64,000 bases of DNA. Origin: Myxococcales bacterium (GTDB lineage: Bacteria > Myxococcota_A > Polyangia > Haliangiales > Haliangiaceae). A model generated the notes under the pieces. The model made no database searches. It was not told the origin of the DNA and saw only the letters and a program-made list of their open reading frames with translations. The stretch is taken from contig CANKMW010000042.1 of the NCBI GenBank assembly GCA_947483555.1, forward strand, positions 1 to 64,000. Reading direction: 5' to 3'. This document shows positions 57,821-64,000 of the stretch, piece after piece (positions within the stretch are counted from its first letter, which is position 1; the number at the start of each line of letters is the position of its first letter). Made by a program: the position numbers and the translations under genes.

Positions 57821-58840
57821 TCACGGTCGCGCGACCGCTGCTCCGCGCGGGACATCCTTCTCGGTGAACTCTTCGACCGACGCCATCCCAGACCCTTTCT
57901 TGAACTTCATCCTGCACAGGAAGTTGGCCATCGCCTCCGACGGGTCGAGCGTCTCAAAGCGGAGTCCTTCGAGGGTCTGCCTCGGAGTGACGATGGTGAG
58001 AACACAGGTCGGCTGGATGTGTCCGGTGCCGGGATCGAGGAGATCCGTGCGAACCGTGACGACAACCCACTGTGCCGGCAACGCCGCGAAGGTCTCTCGG
58101 CATGCACGCAGCGCGGCACCGCAGATGTAGTCCTGGTAAATCTCGTTGCCTCGCGTCTTCGGCATCTTCTTCGACGAGAGCTTCCCGCGCGCGGTCAACG
58201 TCTCCTGCTCGTCCGGCACAACCTGTCGCTCGTGTGCGAGGAGTTGGAGGCAGACGACATCCGAGGACGGGACATTGACACCGATCTCGACACCAACCTC
58301 GCGCAGCTCCTCGAAGACGTCAAGCTCCTCCAGCGCCACGGCGTAGGCGGACACGTCCCCGTCGAGGACAAAGCGAGCAAGGTCGCGAGCGGCGGCGACT
58401 TCCTCGCACTGACCCAGGTGCTGCTGATGCGCAGCCTTTGTCTCGCGCTGATCCTGCTCGCGCGCTGGCTCCACTTCGGCTGCAAGTGAGGCCCGTCGTT
58501 TCGTCGCACCGCCGAACATCCGGGCGAGCAGGCCAGGCCGGTAGTTGTCGCGATCCTGTTCCGCCTGCCTTGTCCTGGTCGTTACCGGAGCGGGAGGCGG
58601 CGGCGGAGGTGCCGCGGCGATCCCGCGCCAGTCGATCTGCGGTCCGCAGTCGCGATGAACGGACGTGAGCATCGCGATCGTGGCCTCGTACCGAGCCACC
58701 ACATGCTCCGCCAGTTGCTGCGCTTCCCGCAGGTTGGCTTCCTTCTCATCCCGAATCAGCTCTCGTAGCCGACGGCGTTCCTCTCGAATCTCTCGTCGGG
58801 CCGCAGCCTGATACCCCCGGAGCGCACCTCTCCATCCCAT
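57821..58840 (-). CDS. Coiled-coil protein with unknown C-terminal domain
   Basis: 339 residues. The N-terminal 60 are a charged coiled coil (REIREERRRLRELIRDEKEA), then a Pro-run linker (PPPPPPAP), a second helical stretch, and a compact C-terminal domain about 180-325 (VPDEQETLTARGKL, YQDYICGAALRACRETFAAL, WVVVTVRTDLLDPGTGH). No membrane segment. It lies in the eroded defence island and is not recognised. Confidence 0.65.
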   Translation of the reverse strand: MGWRGALRGYQAAARREIREERRRLRELIRDEKEANLREAQQLAEHVVARYEATIAMLTSVHRDCGPQIDWRGIAAAPPPPPPAPVTTRTRQAEQDRDNYRPGLLARMFGGATKRRASLAAEVEPAREQDQRETKAAHQQHLGQCEEVAAARDLARFVLDGDVSAYAVALEELDVFEELREVGVEIGVNVPSSDVVCLQLLAHERQVVPDEQETLTARGKLSSKKMPKTRGNEIYQDYICGAALRACRETFAALPAQWVVVTVRTDLLDPGTGHIQPTCVLTIVTPRQTLEGLRFETLDPSEAMANFLCRMKFKKGSGMASVEEFTEKDVPRGAAVARP

Positions 58841-59242
58841 CCGGCGATGATGGCATGTCTCCCCATCGCAGTGGCACAGAGGCCGTACACCGGACCTCGC
58901 CTGCCCATCTTCCTAAACGTACGCTCGGCCTGGCGGCCGCCCGTGCGTTCTGGCGCGGCGCGCGCCTACGTCGATCGCGTCACGCTGGGCCAGGCGTGGT
59001 CGACCACCGCGTCACTCGCGGGCCAGGGCGGTCACGCAGTCGGTCGTCACGCGACAGGTCGGCGATGCCCACCAGCACGCACCGATACGCGGATTTTCAG
59101 GCCCCGACGCGGCTCCCGCAAGGCCGCGACTTCGATCGGTTTCTCCGCGCGGAGGGGCGCGTGGGTGCCCCCGGGGACACATCGGGGACAAACGCGACCA
59201 ACTCGACGCCGCCAGATCGAGCGCCGGCCGCGAAGCTCCGCC
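58841..59242. other. Gap without a recognised gene
   Basis: About 400 bases between divergent genes. Several frames are open but have no sensible protein character. No repeat or tRNA seen. It presumably holds promoters for both neighbours. Confidence 0.4.
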
Positions 59243-59467
59243 ATGCTGACCACCGTGCTGCCCGCCGACCTGCGCCGCGCCGTCCACCGCCTCGAACGCG
59301 GCGACCTCGACGGCGCCAAGCGCGTCACGAGCCGCATCGCGCGCCGCTGCGGCTCGGTCCCGTCGGTGACCGCGCACTACCTCGCGATGCTGCAGGGCGA
59401 CCCCGCGCCGTACACGCGCTGGTTCGTCATCGAGGGGTTCCGTTCGAGCGGGCCGCCCGCGCTCTAG
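59243..59467 (+). CDS. Small helical protein, unknown
   Basis: 74 residues from ATG 59243: LPADLRRAVHRLERGDLDGAKRV, then VTAHYLAMLQGDPAPYTRWF. It ends in a 4-base overlap with the stop of the opposite-strand nuclease-like gene (59464). No family recognised. Confidence 0.45.
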   Translation: MLTTVLPADLRRAVHRLERGDLDGAKRVTSRIARRCGSVPSVTAHYLAMLQGDPAPYTRWFVIEGFRSSGPPAL

Positions 59468-60336
59468 GTCACGGTGGCCGGCGCCCTGCGGCTCTCTTCC
59501 GACGGGGAGCCGGGCTCGACGGCGACGTGGACGTGGCGGTAGGTCACGCCGTCGTGCGTGACGTCAGGGAACGTGGCGAGACGGTCAGCGGCGACTGTCA
59601 CGATGTAGCGCGTCGACCGCATCTCGAACCCGGCGAGGACACCGAGGCCGTAGCGCTGCAGCTGGCGCATCGCTTCGCCGTGCTTCCTCGGCAGCTCGCT
59701 CGCGCCGTCGACGCACTTCCACTCGGTCAGGATCATCAACTCGGCCGCCCTCGTCACTCGGTCGAGGTCATCGGGCGAGACGGGCGTGCCGAGGACGAGG
59801 TCGGTGCGCTCGCCCTCCCCGTGCGCCTTGAACGCCCATATGCCGTGGTGAAGCAGGTGCGCACCGCCGAGGCGTTCGCAGCGCGTCTCACCCTTCTGGA
59901 GAGCCGCAGCCCACTTCGCCTGGACGTCGGGGTCCGCGACGATGAGCCTGTCGAGGTGGAGGAATGCGCGCTCGACGGCGCTGCGCCAGCGCACCTCGCG
60001 GTCCGCGAGGTGGTAGTCGACGGAGGCCAGCTTGAACGCAAGGGCGGCGCTTCCCGTCGCCATGGCCGGCAGGTTGTCGGGGTCGACGATGCTCTTCCGG
60101 TAGCCCAGCAGGTCGGTGAGCCCGGCGCGCCCACCGGGCGGCAGCGCGTCGCCATGCGACGCGAGGAACTGCTCAATCCCCGCGAACAGGTCCGCCGCCT
60201 CGCCGCGGACGAGCTTCATCAGGATCGCGTAGCTCGTGTTCCCGAAGTCGGGTGCCTTCGTCGCGAGCTGCAGCCCGTGGTTGTGCGCGTGCATCCGGTC
60301 CCGAATTCGCTGCCAGTCGCTCCACCAGTTCGGCAC
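59464..60336 (-). CDS. PD-(D/E)XK nuclease-like protein
   Basis: 290 residues. The first 150 residues are helical (WWSDWQRIRDRMHAHNHGLQ). The C-terminal half has a possible restriction-type core: Asp in GERTDLVLG, then E-x-K in MILTEWK, followed by a helix with Gln (HGEAMRQLQRYG) as in such nucleases. It diverges from a DUF2158-like/HEPN-like pair across 200 bases. A DNA-targeting defence role is plausible but unproven. Confidence 0.6.
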   Translation of the reverse strand: MPNWWSDWQRIRDRMHAHNHGLQLATKAPDFGNTSYAILMKLVRGEAADLFAGIEQFLASHGDALPPGGRAGLTDLLGYRKSIVDPDNLPAMATGSAALAFKLASVDYHLADREVRWRSAVERAFLHLDRLIVADPDVQAKWAAALQKGETRCERLGGAHLLHHGIWAFKAHGEGERTDLVLGTPVSPDDLDRVTRAAELMILTEWKCVDGASELPRKHGEAMRQLQRYGLGVLAGFEMRSTRYIVTVAADRLATFPDVTHDGVTYRHVHVAVEPGSPSEESRRAPATVT

Positions 60337-60537
60337 GCGACGACGCTACCACCCGCGTGCGCCAGGGGATCCCGCCACGCGCGTCGGCCGTGCGCCCCTG
60401 CCCTCGCAGCCCCCTCGGCTGCGTCGCCGCTACGGGATCCCTGGCGCGCGCTGCGCGTTGTGCCCGCTGGCCCCGATGTCCCCGCAGGCCCGTTGTCCCC
60501 GCTGTCCCCGATCAGGGGGCGTTGGTACGCTCGGCCC

Positions 60538-60738
60538 ATGGCAACGCAGCTCAAGACTGGTGACGTTGTGTACCTGACCGGTGGCGGCCCGACGATGACC
60601 GTCGTAGGCGTCGACGCGGACGGCGCGGCCACGTGCCAGTGGTTCGACGACAAGAAGCTCTGCTCCGAGGTCTTCCCTGCGGCGGCGCTCACGAACGTCG
60701 ACCTCAACGCGCCGAAGCCAGCGCTCTGGAGCCGCTGA
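60538..60738 (+). CDS. DUF2158-like small protein
   Basis: 66 residues. The pattern fits DUF2158 (YodC-like): TGDVVYLTGGGPTMTVVGV, then CQWFDDKKL, then VFPAAAL. The family is small, beta-rich and often found by phage or defence genes. It ends one base before the GTG of the HEPN-like gene, so the two are coupled. Confidence 0.75.
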   Translation: MATQLKTGDVVYLTGGGPTMTVVGVDADGAATCQWFDDKKLCSEVFPAAALTNVDLNAPKPALWSR

Positions 60739-60739
60739 C

Positions 60740-61393
60740 GTGGACAAGGCCGCCGCGCTCGCCGACATCGACTCAGTGCTCGCGGCCCGGCCGTCGGGCG
60801 ACGGCGGCGGCTCGGCTGCGGTCGCCGAGATGGCGGCGCTCCGCTACGCGTGCATCTGCCGCTTCACCGCACCGGGCAGCGCCTACCGTCGCCAGGCCGA
60901 CCAGTTCCAGGAGATGTCGACGAGCACCGTTACGCACGACCGCACGAAGGCGGAGATGGCGCTCGTCGGCGTGCTGCGCGCGCTCCGGCAGGACGTCGAC
61001 GCAGACCGGCTCCGGTCCTTCGAGGAGCTGATCCACGCCGACATGTTCGCCGACCTCCTCGCGCAGGCCGAGTACCTGCTCTCGGGGGGCTACCTGCGAG
61101 CAGCGGCCATCCTCGCGGGCGCCACGCTTGAGGAGCAGCTCAGCAAGATGGCGGTCCGGAACGGCGTACCGACGAGGCTTCCGAACGGCCGACCTGCGAC
61201 GGGTGGCACGCTCAACCAGGGGCTCCGCGCCGCGGGCGTCTACACGAACGCGGTGCGCGCCGAGGTCGAGTCGTGGCTCGCCATCCGCAACCCGGCGGCG
61301 CACGGCGAGCCCTTCGAGGGGATTTTCAACGACGCTCAGGTCAAGAACATGATCGAGCGCGTGAGAGCGTTCGTCGTCGACCACCCGGCGTAG
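60740..61393 (+). CDS. HEPN-like protein
   Basis: 217 residues from a GTG one base after the previous stop. The C-terminal half has a HEPN-type helical bundle: LLSGGYLRAAAILAGATLEEQL, later a WLAIRNPAAHG motif fitting the R-x4-H RNase signature (Arg-Asn-Pro-Ala-Ala-His). HEPN proteins often cut RNA in defence or toxin-antitoxin systems. The N-terminal 90 residues are helical and unknown. The DUF2158-like partner could be its control protein. Confidence 0.65.
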   Translation: MDKAAALADIDSVLAARPSGDGGGSAAVAEMAALRYACICRFTAPGSAYRRQADQFQEMSTSTVTHDRTKAEMALVGVLRALRQDVDADRLRSFEELIHADMFADLLAQAEYLLSGGYLRAAAILAGATLEEQLSKMAVRNGVPTRLPNGRPATGGTLNQGLRAAGVYTNAVRAEVESWLAIRNPAAHGEPFEGIFNDAQVKNMIERVRAFVVDHPA

Positions 61394-61402
61394 CGCGCGG
61401 GC

Positions 61403-61717
61403 CTACAGCTCGACGAGGTCGGCCAGCTCGGCGGGCTGGCGCTTGAGCCACTTGAGCTGGCCCGCGCCGCTGAGGCAGCTCGTGACCCGATCGACTGCGC
61501 CAACCTCGACAACTTGCAGGCGACGTCCCCCTGCGACGAGTAGCTGGCAGCCAGGTCGAGCCTGCCGGGCTGGCATCCGCCGGATCACGCCCTCGGCCCA
61601 TGCGTCACCGCGGCGCATGGCCACGCCGGCGAGGTTCATCAGGCCGTCGCTGACGCACGAGTCGCGCAGCGGCGGCTGGCCGTTGCAGGTGGAGCAGGTG
61701 ATCAAGGCGCCGAGCAT
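61403..61717 (-). CDS. Small Cys-containing protein, unknown
   Basis: 104 residues from ATG 61717. It begins MLGALITCSTCNGQPPLRDSC, a possible metal-binding Cys pair, and goes on with a beta-like domain (CQLLVAGGRRLQVVEVGAV). Convergent with the HEPN-like gene. No family recognised. Confidence 0.5.
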   Translation of the reverse strand: MLGALITCSTCNGQPPLRDSCVSDGLMNLAGVAMRRGDAWAEGVIRRMPARQARPGCQLLVAGGRRLQVVEVGAVDRVTSCLSGAGQLKWLKRQPAELADLVEL

Positions 61718-61846
61718 GTGCCGACGCCCCTGATGCCGTGTCCGGCCCCCGTCCACCAACGGACGGCAACCGGCCGTGTCCGGCCGGGATCCGGCCACGA
61801 TCAACGAGATCTTCAGGCGTTAGCGCCGGCACGCGGCGTGCTCTTG

Positions 61847-62023
61847 ATGGCGACCATGACCAAGCCGAACCAGCACCAGCACCGCCCACCGTCCCCGATC
61901 GACACAGCCCTCTGGATCCGCGCCCTGGCCGTTCACGTCGGCGAGCCGCCCGACATCGACGCCGAGCTGGCGCAGCTCCTGGACGAGGCGCTGGTGGTGT
62001 GGCCGCCGACGGCGCTGGCGTAG
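61847..62023 (+). CDS. Small protein, unknown
   Basis: 58 residues with a Pro/His-rich start and a helical end (DAELAQLLDEALVVWPPTA). It has no strong ribosome site; support is weak. Confidence 0.35.
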   Translation: MATMTKPNQHQHRPPSPIDTALWIRALAVHVGEPPDIDAELAQLLDEALVVWPPTALA

Positions 62024-62090
62024 CCGATCGTTCCCATCCCCACCCGGTTGCCGACGGAACGACTTGTGGTCGATCCTGGGGTCAACCCGC

Positions 62091-62514
62091 GTGGACCACG
62101 ATCTCGCGATCCGAGATGCCGCGATCCGTCACTGCCGCGACCCACCTGCGCGCTGGGGCGAGGCCGTGCCGTACGCCGAGTTGCAGCGTGGATTCCCGTA
62201 CGAGGGCACGTGGATCAAACTGACCGGACCGCAGGGCGTCTTCAAGCCCAAGGAACTCACCGACGGCCCGCTCACCCTGCTCTCGACGCTGGCCTCCACG
62301 TACGACGACGAGCAGGTCGAGGGCGCGCGGCATCCTGCTCATCCACGACAACTACGAGACGGAGGTACGGCGGGACCGACTCGTCGCCGCCGAGTCGCCA
62401 GAGACTCAGCGATTCTTGCTCGACTTCGCCGGTCGCGTGATCCACCGACCGAAGCACGAGGCGCTGTGGCCGGAGCCCGCGTTTCTGCGACGGAAGCTCG
62501 ACCTCGTGGCGTGA
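62091..62514 (+). pseudogene. Frameshifted HNH-endonuclease-type gene
   Basis: The first part (from GTG 62091) matches the N-terminal domain of McrA-like HNH enzymes: AELQRGFPYEGTWIKL, then GPQGVFKPKEL, then YDDEQVEG. One base later than expected (near 62328) the frame shifts, and the rest continues in another frame as GILLIHDNYETEVRRDR up to a stop at 62514. The HNH core itself is not seen. Nonfunctional. Confidence 0.6.
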
Positions 62515-62595
62515 AACGATTCCTGCCGCGGTCGCGGTCGCGTACCCAGTGTGAGAGCATCTCGCAGCAAAAACGCATGGCAAGGATGAGTGCCC

Positions 62596-64000
62596 GTGAC
62601 GAAACTTGAGCCGGTCATCGATCCGTACGCGTCCGTGGTGGTCGCCACCTACGAGCCGATCATTCTGGCGTGGCTCAGTCGGCTCACCCTGGGCGTGCTG
62701 CGAAACGATCTGCTGGCCCGTTCGGTGACCCCCGTTGCTGGTGCGCCGACGGACCAGGTTCCGACGATCGGGCGTTTTCGGTGGCGCCGCAAAGCGATTC
62801 CTGCGCCGCCCGCGACACCACCGGGAAGGACACCTGGCGGGATGGTCTCCGCGATGATGGCTGCGGCGGCTGGGACCGCGACGCAGCCTACCTATCGACT
62901 CGCCCCGACCGCGATACTTGACGGCCCAGCGGTGACGCGAGGCGTCTCAGCGGAGGAAAACAAGCGACGGATCGGTGAAGTGGAGAGGATCTTCGCGCAG
63001 GCGGACCTGAACCCGACGACGCTGCGCGAGGAACTCACCAAGCACAGCGTCGCCCATCTCCTCGGAGAACGCGTCGAACTGATCCTGTCACCCATCGGAG
63101 TCATGCACCTGTACCGGCAGCTCTACTTCGACGCAGGTGCCGCGCTCGGGCCGCTGGAACAGGTGTTCGCGGTCGCGCCGGCTGAGGTGCTGGAACTCCT
63201 GGTCGAGACATCGCATCGCATGACCTCGGAGCGCGTCGAGCAGTTCGGCGCCGAGACCACTCTTGAGAACCAGCTTGAGCAGACCAACACCGACGAGATC
63301 TCGGACCAGGTGCAGTCGACCATCACGCGAGACATGTCGGTCGGCATTTCGGCGCACGCCGAGGGCAACGCAGGGGTCTACAGCGGTGGCGGCAGCATCG
63401 ACCTCTCGCTGGGTCTTTCCAGCGAGCAGTCGCGGACGTCGATCCGAAACCGGTTGCGCACGACGACGCGGCGCAGCTCAGAAACGATCCGCAAGACGTA
63501 TTCGCTGACGGTCCGCAACGTGGCCGAGATCGCGGAGCGATCGGTGGTTCGACGGGTCATCAGGAACGAGTCGACGGCGCCCATCAACTACGGATTGCGC
63601 CGCGTGCTGCGCAAGGTGCGGATCAAGGTCCAGTCCTTGGGACCCCGCCTCGTATGGCAGCTCTATGTTTCGCGCCCAGGCGGCGGACTGGCAGATGGTC
63701 GTCTCGTGATGTTCCGGGAAGCGGATCCGGTTGTGACTCCCGGGCTACCGCCGACTGCTCCGCCCCGCCCGGAAGGAGGAGTGGAGTCCGGCAGCCAGAC
63801 GGTGGCGATCGAGACCGGTCCCGAACCCGACATCGTCACGATCGCGATCCCCAAAGATCCCGATCGCGAGATCACGGCGCTCGTGATGGACTCCATCGTG
63901 GACGCCTCGCCCGAAGGCAAAGAACCCACGGCGCCGGCACTGCTCCCTCAGCAGTACCCGAGGCACGACACGGCCGAGAAGTGGATCTTCACCTTCGCCA
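62596..64000 (+). CDS. Unknown large protein, 3' end beyond the window
   Basis: At least 468 residues from a GTG at 62596 with AAGGA upstream. N-terminal 120 residues are Pro/Ala-rich. The middle (about 150-290) is helical and charged (GPLEQVFAVAPAEVLELLVE, LENQLEQTNTDEISDQVQ), and 290-400 is a basic, Ser/Arg-rich beta domain (TTTRRSSETIRKTYSLTVRN, INYGLRRVLRKVRIKVQ, RLVWQLYVSRPGG). No membrane segment. It may belong to a surface or particle-forming protein, but I do not recognise it. Confidence 0.75.
   Translation, partial: MTKLEPVIDPYASVVVATYEPIILAWLSRLTLGVLRNDLLARSVTPVAGAPTDQVPTIGRFRWRRKAIPAPPATPPGRTPGGMVSAMMAAAAGTATQPTYRLAPTAILDGPAVTRGVSAEENKRRIGEVERIFAQADLNPTTLREELTKHSVAHLLGERVELILSPIGVMHLYRQLYFDAGAALGPLEQVFAVAPAEVLELLVETSHRMTSERVEQFGAETTLENQLEQTNTDEISDQVQSTITRDMSVGISAHAEGNAGVYSGGGSIDLSLGLSSEQSRTSIRNRLRTTTRRSSETIRKTYSLTVRNVAEIAERSVVRRVIRNESTAPINYGLRRVLRKVRIKVQSLGPRLVWQLYVSRPGGGLADGRLVMFREADPVVTPGLPPTAPPRPEGGVESGSQTVAIETGPEPDIVTIAIPKDPDREITALVMDSIVDASPEGKEPTAPALLPQQYPRHDTAEKWIFTFA

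Noticed and set aside
60360..60530. TGTCCCCG-rich stretch as a CRISPR-like or regulatory repeat
   Set aside because: The units are short, irregular and low-complexity, with no fixed spacing.
1..64000. CRISPR array
   Set aside because: No set of short repeats with regular unique spacers was seen; the only tandem repeat is the two-copy 38-mer at 22689-22764.
1..64000. rRNA or intact tRNA genes
   Set aside because: No rRNA-like stretch and no other cloverleaf pattern was noticed on reading; a covariance search would be decisive.

Overview
The window is high-GC, densely coded DNA from what looks like a myxobacterium-type bacterium (Myxococcota; a Kofleriaceae-like lineage is my best guess). The inference rests on a Hanks-type Ser/Thr kinase with an Asp-Ala-rich linker beside a TIGR02268-like protein, an FHA protein fused to a degenerate sigma-54-activator domain, many lipoproteins with beta-propeller-like repeats, and a DUF4157 toxin. 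I ran no database search; all family names are from recognition of motifs.

1-1,215: two minus-strand genes of unknown function end against the 3' half of a tRNA gene (1178-1215, CCA included). This is an attachment-site remnant, because no tRNA 5' half lies to its left.

1,216-about 18,600: a compact, almost wholly minus-strand mobile element. In transcription order it has a sigma-like factor, a small partner protein and an ImmA/IrrE-type metallopeptidase; then an unknown gene, a second sigma-like factor, a large acidic protein, a transglutaminase-like cysteine-protease-like protein, small proline-rich or membrane proteins, a run of coupled genes carrying a recurring module of about 110-120 residues, an M23 peptidase, a lytic transglycosylase, a GIY-YIG nuclease fusion, and a tyrosine integrase beside the tRNA fragment. 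At least six copies of the module occur in five proteins. I see no terminase, capsid, tail, relaxase or replication gene, so this looks like an undescribed type of integrated element. A tailless, membrane-associated phage or satellite is one hypothesis.

18,600-29,600: lipoproteins, a SUKH/SMI1-type protein, a decayed propeller gene, small unknown genes, and a minus-strand cluster of Ser/Thr kinase, TIGR02268-like protein, beta-barrel-like protein, a protein made of homing-endonuclease-associated-type repeats, and FHA-EBP.

29,600-37,200: a 1,844-residue Ig-like-repeat lipoprotein, a small lipoprotein and a propeller lipoprotein, with a pair of 118-bp intergenic repeats.

37,200-51,600: a 1,762-residue DUF4157 polymorphic toxin with a probable HH-type nuclease tip and a coupled candidate immunity gene, a pseudokinase-like gene with a partial duplicate, several lipoproteins, a DUF4241 protein and a degenerate sigma-54-activator-like regulator.

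51,600-64,000: an eroded defence island. It holds a macro-domain pseudogene, a complete PglW-like BREX kinase with its upstream partner, a broken pglX start, a transposase relic, a PD-(D/E)XK-like protein divergent from a DUF2158-like/HEPN-like pair, a frameshifted HNH-type gene, and an unrecognised large gene running off the right edge. A family of intergenic hairpins with CCGCACCC/GGGTGCGG arms occurs between 22.7 and 37.0 kb.
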